In this document: piece by piece, positions 18,880-27,395 of the stretch
How positions within the stretch are numbered: position 1 is the stretch's first letter
Layout: the number at the start of each line of letters is the position of its first letter
From: Candidatus Zymogenus saltonus
Lineage (GTDB): Bacteria > Desulfobacterota > Zymogenia > Zymogenales > Zymogenaceae
Length of the DNA: 64,000 bases
Reading direction: 5' to 3'
Assembly: GCA_016929395.1 (NCBI GenBank)
Contig: JAFGIX010000022.1
Span: 1 to 64,000, forward strand
The notes under the pieces: model-generated
What the model saw: only the letters and a program-made list of their open reading frames with translations
Told to the model about the DNA's origin: nothing
Databases searched by the model: none
Program-made: the position numbers and the translations under genes

Positions 18880-19500
18880 ATGGCAGTTTCAAAAAAGGGA
18901 GCCTCCTCGATTTCGAGGAGGATGACGATATATATATTGATCATCGTCTTTACAATGCTGATCCTCGGGGTGGAGTTCTTCGTGGAGATAAACAGCGGCG
19001 ATTTGAAGGGGGAGCTGGTAGAGAACTTCCAGAGGCTCAACAGGGGCGAGATCACGGAGACCGCGGCGGTCGCTCCCCTCGTTCACGTGAGGAACAAGGT
19101 AATGCTTTTGCTTGCGATTCAGGTTTTGGTTACGGGCGTGGTTTTCATGCTGTTCGTCAAGAAGATAAATATCCCCCTAAAGAGGATGTTCACCGTGTCG
19201 TCGAAGATCGCCGCCGGAGACATGAAGGAGCCGATGCCTGTCTACATGACCGATGAGATAGGGAGGATGAGCGAGTTTATAAACGACCTTGTGAGCGACT
19301 TCGGGGAGGTCGTGGCCCATGTGAGGCTGTTCGCAAATTGCGGAGTGGAATCGATCGAAGACATTGAGGAGGCGATCTATAAGGAAGACCTGAAAAATGC
19401 GAAAATAATGATCGAGGTCATGAAGGGAGATATCCTGCAGCTCAACGATATGATGAAGGACTTTAAGCTCTTTACCGTTGGGCCAGAGCGGAAACGGTGA
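18880..19500 (+). CDS. HAMP-domain membrane protein without output domain (second copy)
   Basis: A 206-residue relative of the protein at 17192: TM1 near 13-34, a short loop, TM2 near 73-94, then HAMP (NIPLKRMFTVSSKIAAGDM... TDEIGRMSEFINDL) and a short helical tail. It lacks the long basic N-terminus of the first copy. Its end overlaps the following TauE/SafE gene by four bases (GTGA), strong evidence that the two are made together. No catalytic or kinase domain is present, so it should work through contacts with the transporter or with receptors. Confidence 0.75.
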   Translation: MAVSKKGASSISRRMTIYILIIVFTMLILGVEFFVEINSGDLKGELVENFQRLNRGEITETAAVAPLVHVRNKVMLLLAIQVLVTGVVFMLFVKKINIPLKRMFTVSSKIAAGDMKEPMPVYMTDEIGRMSEFINDLVSDFGEVVAHVRLFANCGVESIEDIEEAIYKEDLKNAKIMIEVMKGDILQLNDMMKDFKLFTVGPERKR

Positions 19501-20270
19501 CGGCGAAGATGGAGGATTTTTATTTTCTGTCGTTTTTCGCGGGCGTGTTGATCGCGATGATGGTTACGCTGACCGGAATTGGGGGAGGAATCTTGTGGTC
19601 CCCGTTTCTGATGGTGGTTTATAAATTTTCCCCGGAAAAGGCGATAACCACCGCCCTCTTCATTCAGATGGTGGGGATGCTCGGGGGCGCGTATCAATAC
19701 TTGAGGTCGGGAAGGGTGGACATAAGGCTTGCCCTACTTTACACGGCCTTCGCCCTTCCGATGGTGGTTCTGGGGTCGTTCCTCGGGGAGAGAGTGGGAG
19801 AAAAGGTACTTACGGTTTCCCTTGGACTTGTGGCGATAGGCGTTGCCGTCCTTTTCATCTCCGGCGACGACTGGTACGGGGAGGAGGTGAAAAAGAGGGC
19901 CGAGATCAAAACAGCGCTCAGATACGGAGTGGTACCCCTTGTGACCTCGGTCTTGAGCGGCATGCTCTCCGTTGGAGTGGGGGATTTTATAGTTCCGGTG
20001 ATGGTAAAGAAGTTGAAGCTGTCTATGGAGGTCGCAATAGGGACGGCCCTTGCGATTATGTTTGTAGTTGTTGCGTTCGGGGCGTTTTCCCACCTCCTCT
20101 TTGAGGGGAGCGCATCTTGGCCGGTTCTATTGTGGGCGGCGGGCGGGGTGCTTTTAGGTGGGTTTTTAGGATCGAATATCTCGGAGAGGATAAATGACGC
20201 CCACTTGAGAGAGCTCTTTATATTTATTTTGCTCTTCATAGGGATTCATATGATATATACCGGTGTTTGA
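19497..20270 (+). CDS. TauE/SafE-family membrane transporter (second copy)
   Basis: A 257-residue TauE/SafE protein with about eight hydrophobic helices, the N-terminal GIGGGILWSPFLM and central SVLSGMLSVGVGDFIVPVMV signatures. The GTG at 19497 overlaps the HAMP gene stop; an ATG at 19509 is an alternative. Together with the gene at 18048 it forms the second of two HAMP-then-TauE modules, which implies duplication of the pair and perhaps heteromeric transport. Substrate unknown; anions or sulfonates are typical for the family. Confidence 0.83.
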   Translation: MTAKMEDFYFLSFFAGVLIAMMVTLTGIGGGILWSPFLMVVYKFSPEKAITTALFIQMVGMLGGAYQYLRSGRVDIRLALLYTAFALPMVVLGSFLGERVGEKVLTVSLGLVAIGVAVLFISGDDWYGEEVKKRAEIKTALRYGVVPLVTSVLSGMLSVGVGDFIVPVMVKKLKLSMEVAIGTALAIMFVVVAFGAFSHLLFEGSASWPVLLWAAGGVLLGGFLGSNISERINDAHLRELFIFILLFIGIHMIYTGV

Positions 20271-20440
20271 GATATTATAATATAGTTGGGATTAGTGGGA
20301 ACAGGATGGTGTAAAGGGGACGTTATGGTGGTATCGATGGAGACAAGAGGGCATTAGAACGGGCGAAAAGGGTTTAAAGTGGGGCGTTTTGAGTTAAGCA
20401 GGATTGGAATAAAAATATTTAATAAAATATAGGTGAAACC

Positions 20441-23400
20441 ATGATTGACGAAGAACTTTTAAAGGAATTTATTATAGAGGGCAACGAGCATCTTTCCGAT
20501 TTCGAGGTGAACCTTAACAGACTTATAGATGAGCCTGAAAATCGAGAGGTACTTAATCAGGTTTTCAGGGCGGTCCACAGCATAAAGGGCTCGGCGGATT
20601 ACCTGGGACTTTCCAAGACCGGCGGTTTCCTTCACTCCCTGGAGGGGATATTGGAGAAGCTGAGGGGAGGGGATATGAGGCTTACTAAGGAGGTCCTGGA
20701 CGTACTCTTTCTGGGGATGGATACAGTCAGGTCGATACTTAAGGACCTCTCTCAGTCAGGGGAGGAGATGACCGATATTTCTGCGATTCAGGCCAGGGTC
20801 GAGAGTGTTCTTGAGGGAGTGGGTGAGGATGACGAGGTGCTCGAGCTTGACGAGGTAAATGACAAAGATGTCGACATCTACGAGGGGCTCGAAGAACTGG
20901 ACGAGGCCTTTAAGGAATACGAGGAGAAAGAGGAAGGGGAGGATATCTACGAGGGGCTGGAAGATGTGGACGGTATTTTTGAGAGAGAAAAGAGGGAGAA
21001 AGAGGAGTTGGATATTTACGAGGGGCTGGAAGATGTTGACGACATTTTTGCGAGGGAAAAGGAGAAAGGGGAGGAGGTGGATATATATGATGGGCTTGAG
21101 GATATAGACTTCGAGGGGGAGTCCGGCGTTGCAGGGGAGAGGTTCGATGAGAAGGAATCGACGCAAACAGATTTCTTCGATGACGAGATAGAGGTGGTGT
21201 TGGAAGAGCACCTCACGGAGCTTGAGAGGTCGGTAAAGAAGCTCGAGGATACAAAGACCCTCGATGAATTGGATAACTTCCTGAAGCTTGTCAACAGCTT
21301 CAGTACGTCCATAGAATATTTCGGATTTGACGAGCTAAACACAATACTGTCGGGAATAATCAGGACGGTTCAGCTTATGCTGGATGAGGGCGAGAGGGTG
21401 AGCGATACCGAGGTCCTTTATTTTTACAATGCGTTGGATCAGATAAGGGGATTTGTCAAGGGTGAGGGCTTTTCCGAGGTTATTGAGCCGAAGAAGTCTA
21501 AGACGTCGGAAATCTTTTCAAGAGTGCTCACCCTTGAAGAAGCGGTAAGGGAGTTTACGATTATCCCTGGGGTGGGGGGATCGAAGGCAAAGGATATCTA
21601 TGAGGCCGGCATAAAGAGCCTTAAGGCTCTGTCCGAGATCCGGGTGGAGGAGCTGGAGGCGATCAAGGGGATAAACCTCAATCTCGCCAGAAATATAAGG
21701 GCCTATTTCCGGGAGAGGGGAGATGTTGTAAAGGAAGAGCCGAAGCCCGCTAGGGTTGAGCCGAGACCGGCCAAGGAAGAGCCGAAACCCGCTAGGGTCG
21801 AGCCGAAACCGTTTAAGACCGAGCCGCCCAAGCCTGGGGTATCGGACGATGTATCGCTCAAGTTAAGGGAAGAGGTGAAAGAGGACTTTAAGGAAGGCTA
21901 TGACGTCGAGTTGGTGGACATTTTTCTGACGGCAACGGTCGACCTCTTTTCACTTCTGGAGATAGATCTCGGAAGCATAAGGAAGATGGAGGCGGATGAG
22001 AATACATTGAGGGAGATAATCGATGTTACGTGGAAGCTTAAGAGGTCAGCCAAGTATATGGAATATGAAAACATCTCTAAACGGCTCGACGAGGTCAACA
22101 GGCTTACCACAAAGTATCTCGATAACAGAGATGAATTTACAGTCGATGACGTGAGCCTCCTCGTCAAGGGGCTCTTGGAGTTGAGGGAGGGCTTAAGAAA
22201 ATCAAAGATTATATCCGGAGGCGAAGAGGCGGGAGATGTGGATTACGAGGAGTTATCGGAGGAGGATAAGGAGCTTGTCCAGATATTCCTCTCAGCCGCC
22301 GACCAATACATAGACACTTTATCGACGTGTCTTACGAATTTCAGGGAGGGCAAGAACATCGAGGAGACCGTCGAGATTTATCAAAAGGCATTGGAAAGTC
22401 TCAAGTCTTCCGCAAAATTCATGGGATACGATAACATTATCGACAACCTTGACAATCAGCTGGGCCTCATAGACAAGAACGTCATCGAGGATAAGAGTGG
22501 GTCCCAGCTTTACGGCGATCTTGTGGTAAGCTTTAATAAACTCAAGGAAGAAGTGGAGGAAGTGAGCGATATCATAAAAGAGATTTCCACGGAGAAGATG
22601 GAGATAAAGACGTTGTACCTGAAAAAGGAGCCGGCCGCTCGATTGGAGGATGTGGAGGTCAAGAGGAAAGATGTCATCGAGAAGCTCCCTCCCAAACCGG
22701 AGCCGGTTGTAAGGAGGGAGCCGGCGGCAGCGCCTCTCGACAGAAGAGCCGTGCCGACCGGCCAGCCGGGAGCTCAGCCGACCGGCCCGTCGGGAGCTCA
22801 GCCGACCGGCCCGCCGGGCGGTGCGACACCGCCTGATGGAACCGGCGGCATGATGCCTCCCGGGGACGAAGGCGAACCCCCCGGAACTGACTTCGCATAT
22901 TCCAAGCAGACCCTCAGGGTGGAGACCGATCGGGTCGATAATATAATGAACCTCGTCGGGGAATTGGTGGTAAACAGGGCGAGCTTCTCTCAGCTTCTTT
23001 TGACCTTCAAAGAGGCATACAGAGATATTCTGGAATTGAAAAAGCTGGACAAATCGGAGATAGCCCTATTAAGACAGCTTTCATTGAACATGGAATCCTC
23101 GACCATGGAGCTGGGAAGGGTGGCAAATGAGCTTCAAGAGGGCGTTATGCGCGTCAGGATGGTCGGGATAAACCAGCTCTTCAGCAGGTTCCCGAGGCTT
23201 GTCAGGGACCTTGCCGACAAGATGGACAAGAGGGTCAAGCTGGCCATAACCGGCAGGGAGACGGAGCTCGATAAATCGGTGATAGAAGAGATAGGAGACC
23301 CCCTTATTCATATAATCAGAAACGCCATCGACCACGGAATAGAGTCCGTTGCCGAGAGGAGGAAGAATGGGAAGCCAGAGATGGGGACCCTCGCAATTTC

Positions 23401-24235
23401 CGCCTATCACCAGGGAAACCAGGTGATCATCGAGGTGACCGATGACGGAAGCGGCATCGACCAGGAGGCAATCAAGGACCGTATGGTCGTAAACGGGGAG
23501 ATAACGGAGGCGGAGAGGATCAGGGTCTCGGAGCGGGAAGCCCTGAACTACCTGTTTAAGCCCGGAATATCCATGGCGAAGAGGATAAGCAACGTCTCTG
23601 GACGAGGTGTGGGGCTCGATATAGTCAAGAAGAACATAGACAAGTTGAACGGTACGGTGGACGTTGTAACCGAAATGAATGTCGGCACCAAGTTTCTAAT
23701 AAAGCTGCCGTTGACCCTTGCCATTATTCAGGCCCTTATAGTGGACATATCGGGGAAAAATTATTCAATCCCCCTGTCGGCGGTAACGGAGACCGTAAGG
23801 GTAAATCTGGGCGAGATAGACACCATAGAGGGCCATCAGGTGTTGAGGATAAGGGACAAGGTACTTCCCCTCTTGAGTCTGAAGGATGTTTTCAAGATGA
23901 ACTACGACCTTGAAGGCGAGGGTTTTGTTGGAGAAAAGCAGGTCTTTGTAGTGGTCCTTTCGGCGGAGGGTCGAGAGGTGGGACTTATCGTCGACAGGCT
24001 TGTGGGAGAGGAAAATATCGTTATCAAGTCTCTCGAAGAGTACCTCTCAGACACCAAGGGTGTCTCAGGAGCTTCGATTATGGGGGACGGCAAGATCTCG
24101 CTTATCCTTGACGTGATAGAGCTTGTAAACCTCGCCATAGATAAGGAGAAGAGTATCAGGAGAAGGCAGATGCAGGAGCGCCTGAAGAGGAGAAACAGCA
24201 GCCGGAGGGGCAATGATACGACTTCCCCGGCTTAA
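20441..24235 (+). CDS. cheA: giant CheA-type histidine kinase with four Hpt-like modules
   Basis: At 1264 residues this is about twice the usual CheA. Module 1 (1-125) is a functional-looking Hpt with His46 in HSIKGSADYLG. Residues 145-230 hold four 23-residue acidic repeats starting DIYEGLE or DIYDGLE. Three further Hpt-like bundles (about 245-350, 490-595 and 610-710) align at the same place but have Asn, Trp and Glu instead of His. Residues 368-427 contain a helix-hairpin-helix-like pair (IIPGVGG; IKGINL). Pro-rich linkers follow, including PTGxxGAQ repeats. The kinase core begins near 817: dimerisation, HATPase (VIEEIGDPLIHIIRNAIDHG, DDGSGID, GRGVGLDIV) and a C-terminal CheW-like domain. 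It should phosphorylate the operon's receivers in response to the MCP. Confidence 0.92.
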   Translation: MIDEELLKEFIIEGNEHLSDFEVNLNRLIDEPENREVLNQVFRAVHSIKGSADYLGLSKTGGFLHSLEGILEKLRGGDMRLTKEVLDVLFLGMDTVRSILKDLSQSGEEMTDISAIQARVESVLEGVGEDDEVLELDEVNDKDVDIYEGLEELDEAFKEYEEKEEGEDIYEGLEDVDGIFEREKREKEELDIYEGLEDVDDIFAREKEKGEEVDIYDGLEDIDFEGESGVAGERFDEKESTQTDFFDDEIEVVLEEHLTELERSVKKLEDTKTLDELDNFLKLVNSFSTSIEYFGFDELNTILSGIIRTVQLMLDEGERVSDTEVLYFYNALDQIRGFVKGEGFSEVIEPKKSKTSEIFSRVLTLEEAVREFTIIPGVGGSKAKDIYEAGIKSLKALSEIRVEELEAIKGINLNLARNIRAYFRERGDVVKEEPKPARVEPRPAKEEPKPARVEPKPFKTEPPKPGVSDDVSLKLREEVKEDFKEGYDVELVDIFLTATVDLFSLLEIDLGSIRKMEADENTLREIIDVTWKLKRSAKYMEYENISKRLDEVNRLTTKYLDNRDEFTVDDVSLLVKGLLELREGLRKSKIISGGEEAGDVDYEELSEEDKELVQIFLSAADQYIDTLSTCLTNFREGKNIEETVEIYQKALESLKSSAKFMGYDNIIDNLDNQLGLIDKNVIEDKSGSQLYGDLVVSFNKLKEEVEEVSDIIKEISTEKMEIKTLYLKKEPAARLEDVEVKRKDVIEKLPPKPEPVVRREPAAAPLDRRAVPTGQPGAQPTGPSGAQPTGPPGGATPPDGTGGMMPPGDEGEPPGTDFAYSKQTLRVETDRVDNIMNLVGELVVNRASFSQLLLTFKEAYRDILELKKLDKSEIALLRQLSLNMESSTMELGRVANELQEGVMRVRMVGINQLFSRFPRLVRDLADKMDKRVKLAITGRETELDKSVIEEIGDPLIHIIRNAIDHGIESVAERRKNGKPEMGTLAISAYHQGNQVIIEVTDDGSGIDQEAIKDRMVVNGEITEAERIRVSEREALNYLFKPGISMAKRISNVSGRGVGLDIVKKNIDKLNGTVDVVTEMNVGTKFLIKLPLTLAIIQALIVDISGKNYSIPLSAVTETVRVNLGEIDTIEGHQVLRIRDKVLPLLSLKDVFKMNYDLEGEGFVGEKQVFVVVLSAEGREVGLIVDRLVGEENIVIKSLEEYLSDTKGVSGASIMGDGKISLILDVIELVNLAIDKEKSIRRRQMQERLKRRNSSRRGNDTTSPA
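20873..21130 (+). repeat. four 69-bp in-frame tandem repeats inside cheA
   Basis: Units begin at 20873, 20942, 21011 and 21080, exactly 69 bases (23 residues) apart. Each starts D-I-Y-[ED]-G-L-E and continues acidic and lysine-rich; the fourth unit is degenerate after its first half. Confidence 0.85.
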
Positions 24236-24263
24236 TGTAGTTTTTATGTGATCTATTTGAGCC

Positions 24264-25379
24264 ATGGCAGACAAGATCAGAGTTTTGGTCGTAGACGATT
24301 CCGCGGTGATCAGACGCGCCGTAATCCAGGCAATGCAGGAGGTGGACGACATAGAGGTTGTGGCCGTTGCGAGCGATGGTCAGGAGGCTATTGCCAAATA
24401 CAAAGAATATAGACCCGACGTCGTTACGATGGACGTGATTATGCCGAAGATGGACGGTCTTTCAGCCCTCAGGATTCTTGTAAAGGAGCATAGGGCGCCG
24501 GTTATCATGCTCAGCGGATTGACAAAGGAGGGAGCAAACATCACGCTTCGCTCCCTTGATGCCGGCGCGGTTGACTTTATTACAAAACCCCAGAAGGGAT
24601 CGATGCTTCTGAACTTCCAGTTCTTGAAGGATGAGCTGTCGTCAAAGATCCGAACTGCGGCAAAGGTAAATTTTGATTCCAACCTTACCCTTTCCAATGA
24701 AATAAGTGCCGCAAGAGCAGATCTGGATGTCGACAAGAATGTCAAGAGCAAATCGATCGAAGGATATACGAAGGAAGAGCTTAACAGGCTCTCTGAAAAC
24801 AAGGTCGTGGTAATCGGGGCCTCCACGGGGGGGCCCAAGGCTATCGAGTATATCCTGTCCAAGATGAAGAGGAAGTTACCGGCGGGGATAGTAGTGGCAC
24901 AGCACATGCCTCGGTTTTTTACGCGCTTTTTCGCCGACAGGCTGAACAGGATAACGTCGCTCAGCGTTGACGAGGCGAGAAACGGCGATATAATCGAGGA
25001 GGGGAGGGTTCTCGTAATCCCGGGGGAGCACGATGTAAGGATATCCAGGGTTTTTATGGCACCCCAGATCGAGCTGGAGGCGAAGGAGGTTGAAGACAAC
25101 TCACCGACTCCCTCGATAGACACCCTGTTCTACTCCGCCGCGGCGACCTTCGGCAAGAAGACCCTCGGAGTTATACTTACAGGGATGGGGAGGGACGGAT
25201 ACAAGGGGCTTAAGGCGATAAAGATAATGGGGGGCAGGACCATCGCCCAAGACGAGAGGTCGTCTTTGGTCTTCGGAATGCCTAAATTCGCGATAAACGC
25301 GGGAGTGGTGGACAGTGTAATGTCCCTGTACCAGATACCGGGAATGATCGAGAACGTTATAAACAATGATTCAAATTGA
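24264..25379 (+). CDS. cheB: CheB protein-glutamate methylesterase (intact)
   Basis: A canonical receiver-linker-methylesterase. The receiver (1-120) has VLVVDDSAVIRR, acceptor Asp in VVTMDVIMPKMDG, and Lys in FITKPQK. The esterase domain (about 175-368) keeps the full triad: Ser187 in GASTGG, His214 in AQHMP and Asp311 in LTGMGRDG. It removes methyl groups from chemoreceptors and may deamidate them. It lies 28 bases after cheA. Unlike the two CheB-like genes at 9140 and 10192, it should be active, so this cluster has one working and two non-working CheB copies. Confidence 0.94.
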   Translation: MADKIRVLVVDDSAVIRRAVIQAMQEVDDIEVVAVASDGQEAIAKYKEYRPDVVTMDVIMPKMDGLSALRILVKEHRAPVIMLSGLTKEGANITLRSLDAGAVDFITKPQKGSMLLNFQFLKDELSSKIRTAAKVNFDSNLTLSNEISAARADLDVDKNVKSKSIEGYTKEELNRLSENKVVVIGASTGGPKAIEYILSKMKRKLPAGIVVAQHMPRFFTRFFADRLNRITSLSVDEARNGDIIEEGRVLVIPGEHDVRISRVFMAPQIELEAKEVEDNSPTPSIDTLFYSAAATFGKKTLGVILTGMGRDGYKGLKAIKIMGGRTIAQDERSSLVFGMPKFAINAGVVDSVMSLYQIPGMIENVINNDSN

Positions 25380-25428
25380 TCCTTAATGCTTTGGGGTGCT
25401 ATCTATCAGTAATGCTGTCGGCAAGGCC

Positions 25429-26199
25429 ATGAGTAAAGTAATAACAATAGCGAGCCAGAAGGGGGGGGTCGGCAAGACGACGACCGCGGTAAACCTGGGG
25501 GCGTCGTTGGGAGTTTTCGAGAGGAAGACCCTCGTTGTCGGGATCGATCCCCAGTGTGGGCTCTGGTTGAGCTTCGGGCGAAACAAGGAAAACCTGAGGG
25601 GCGGGGTCTATGACGCCGTAGTCAACTCGACGGAGCCCGCCAAGATAATACACGGCACCGAGATAGAATTTCTCAATTTTATCCCGGCCAATATATGGTC
25701 AAACGAGGAAGAGACAAGATACCTGACCACGATAACCCAGGATATCCTGTCGATAAAGAGGATCATAGACAAGATCAAAGACGACTACGAATATGTCTTG
25801 GTGGATTGCCCCCCGTCTCTCGGCGCCGTAACGGTGGCGGGAATGGCCGCGGCGGACTACCTTTTGGTTCCGGTTCAGAGCGAATACTTCGCCCTGAAGA
25901 CCATCGGGAGGCTCATCAGGGCGGCGAGGGTGGTGGGACGAAAATACAATCCGAACCTGAAGCTTCTCGGGTTCCTGCTGACCATGGTCGATTCGAGAAC
26001 GGCGGCGTCCGTCGAGGTTGTCAAGAGCCTTCAGGATGACCTCAAGGGAAAAGTATTCAATACGAAGATCCCGAGAAACGTCCGCCTCTCCGAGGTGCCG
26101 AAGCTGGGCAAGCCGGTCGTGCTCTTCGATGTCGTGTGCCCCGGGGCGAAGGCCCACCTCGACCTCACAAGGGAGGTAATAGAAAAGACGAAGGGATAA
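25429..26199 (+). CDS. ParA/Soj-family ATPase of the chemosensory operon
   Basis: A ParA-type ATPase with the deviant Walker A KGGVGKTTTAVN, Walker A' GIDPQ, and Walker B YVLVDCPPSLG. Such ATPases placed at the end of chemotaxis operons (ParC or PpfA types) position cytoplasmic or polar arrays. No ParB gene is next to it, which favours array placement over plasmid or chromosome partition. The ATG at 25429 starts directly at the family N-terminus; a GTG at 25396 would add eleven residues. It is probably the last gene of the operon. Confidence 0.87.
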   Translation: MSKVITIASQKGGVGKTTTAVNLGASLGVFERKTLVVGIDPQCGLWLSFGRNKENLRGGVYDAVVNSTEPAKIIHGTEIEFLNFIPANIWSNEEETRYLTTITQDILSIKRIIDKIKDDYEYVLVDCPPSLGAVTVAGMAAADYLLVPVQSEYFALKTIGRLIRAARVVGRKYNPNLKLLGFLLTMVDSRTAASVEVVKSLQDDLKGKVFNTKIPRNVRLSEVPKLGKPVVLFDVVCPGAKAHLDLTREVIEKTKG

Positions 26200-26337
26200 C
26201 GGCCGATATGCATGGGGGATCGGGCTTGATCCAAAAGGTGGGGGCCGACGGCTGTATCCGGAACCTGGCTGTTGCCAGTAGGGTTGGATAATTCAACGGG
26301 GGGGATACGTTAAGATAAATCCCCAAAAAAAAGATAT

Positions 26338-26463
26338 AAGTGGGCCAAACCATTCAAATAGACCTTCCATAAGACAAAGAAGTGGGACAATCCATCCAGA
26401 CAGACCTTCCAAGAAACATCGAATTGAGCCGACCCATTCAGACGGATCATCCAAAAACATGGA
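26338..26463. repeat. three imperfect 42-bp tandem repeats
   Basis: Units start at 26338, 26380 and 26422 and share the pattern TGGGnCAA(n)CCATnCA...GACCTTCCA. The 42-base period equals 14 codons and the minus strand stays open across all three, giving related 14-residue blocks (for example WKVCLDGLSHFFVL and WKVYLNGLAHLYLF). They lie between the ParA-like gene and its terminator. The rest of 26200-26616 has no gene. Confidence 0.65.
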
Positions 26464-26475
26464 AGTAATATAGAG

Positions 26476-26503
26476 AAACGGGCGAAAGCGCCCGTTTTTT
26501 TTT
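26476..26503 (+). terminator. strong Rho-independent terminator
   Basis: AAACGGGCG pairs with CGCCCGTTT around AAAG (9-bp stem), followed by a run of T. It closes the chemosensory operon and separates it from the TetR promoter. Confidence 0.9.
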
Positions 26504-26552
26504 CGTCTCCTCTCATTATTTTCTATGAGAAATATCTCTTGAAAAATAGTCC

Positions 26553-26580
26553 TTGACAAAGGGCATGCCGCCCGTATAAT
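26553..26580 (+). promoter_or_regulatory. sigma-70 promoter of the TetR gene
   Basis: TTGACA (26553-26558), a 16-base spacer and TATAAT (26575-26580). Both boxes are perfect. Confidence 0.8.
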
Positions 26581-26583
26581 TGG

Positions 26584-26596
26584 TGAACCCCGTTCA
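26584..26596. promoter_or_regulatory. putative TetR operator
   Basis: TGAAC-CCC-GTTCA is a 13-bp inverted repeat directly after the -10 box, over the expected transcription start. The position suits autorepression by the TetR protein that follows. Confidence 0.5.
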
Positions 26597-26634
26597 TTTA
26601 ACATTCGGCCGGGGGGATGATTGGGGGAAGGGGG

Positions 26635-27288
26635 ATGAACAGAATACCTTTAAGGGCGAGAAACAAGATGGACAAGGAGCGGAAGAGGCGGCTCCTCATC
26701 GATTCCGCAAAATCGCTATTCGTCGAGCGCGGATACGGCAATACGACCGTGGATATGATAACCGAGAGGGCCGGGGTGAGCACGGGCACGTTCTACATTT
26801 ACTTCAAGAGCAAGAGCGAGGTCTACAAGGTATTTCAGGATGAGGGAATCGATATATTGACGGGTATGATAAAAAAGGCCGTCGCTAATCCCTCCATGTC
26901 GCCGATCTCGAAGGTGACGGCCGCGGTAAAAGCCTACTTCCGTTTTTACAGGGAGTGCAGGGAGTACTTCGATCTAATCGCCGTCATATCCCTCGGGGGG
27001 CAGGACGAGCTTAGGGAGCGGGAGAGCGAGATCGGGAGGCGGATCGACGACAAGACGCTCATCCTTTTGAGGGAGATCGAGGGGGTGATAAAGGAGGGGG
27101 TTGATTCGGGCGATTTTTACCCGGTGGACACCTGGGAGGTGACCAACGTACTCTGGGGGATGCTGGACGGCCTGATAATCCTCTCCGAGAGGGACAACGT
27201 CCGGGTGATTGAGCTTGACATCGAGGAGCTGATAAAGACCGCCCTCGAGACCGCCTTCTACGGCTTCGCCCGGCGCGGGAAGGATTAG
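26635..27288 (+). CDS. TetR-family transcriptional regulator
   Basis: The N-terminal 50 residues are a TetR HTH (LIDSAKSLFVERGYGNTTV, then GVSTGTFYIYFKSKSEV). The C-terminal domain of about 160 residues is the ligand-binding part; its ligand cannot be read from sequence. The ATG at 26635 has GGGGGA six bases before it; an ATG at 26617 would add six residues but abuts its G-run. It lies 107 bases before three symporter genes in the same direction and most likely controls them and itself through the palindrome at 26584. Confidence 0.9.
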   Translation: MNRIPLRARNKMDKERKRRLLIDSAKSLFVERGYGNTTVDMITERAGVSTGTFYIYFKSKSEVYKVFQDEGIDILTGMIKKAVANPSMSPISKVTAAVKAYFRFYRECREYFDLIAVISLGGQDELRERESEIGRRIDDKTLILLREIEGVIKEGVDSGDFYPVDTWEVTNVLWGMLDGLIILSERDNVRVIELDIEELIKTALETAFYGFARRGKD

Positions 27289-27395
27289 GCAAATTGTATT
27301 GGGTGGCTGAAAATAGTGTTTTTGGTGATATTAAAGAAAGCGTTTGGATCAAATCTTCGGCTTTCAATATGGATTAATATTTAAGGAGTTAAAAG

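Noticed and set aside
26338-26463. CRISPR array
   Set aside because: Three units are head-to-tail with no spacers; they are ordinary tandem repeats. No CRISPR-like array occurs elsewhere in the window.
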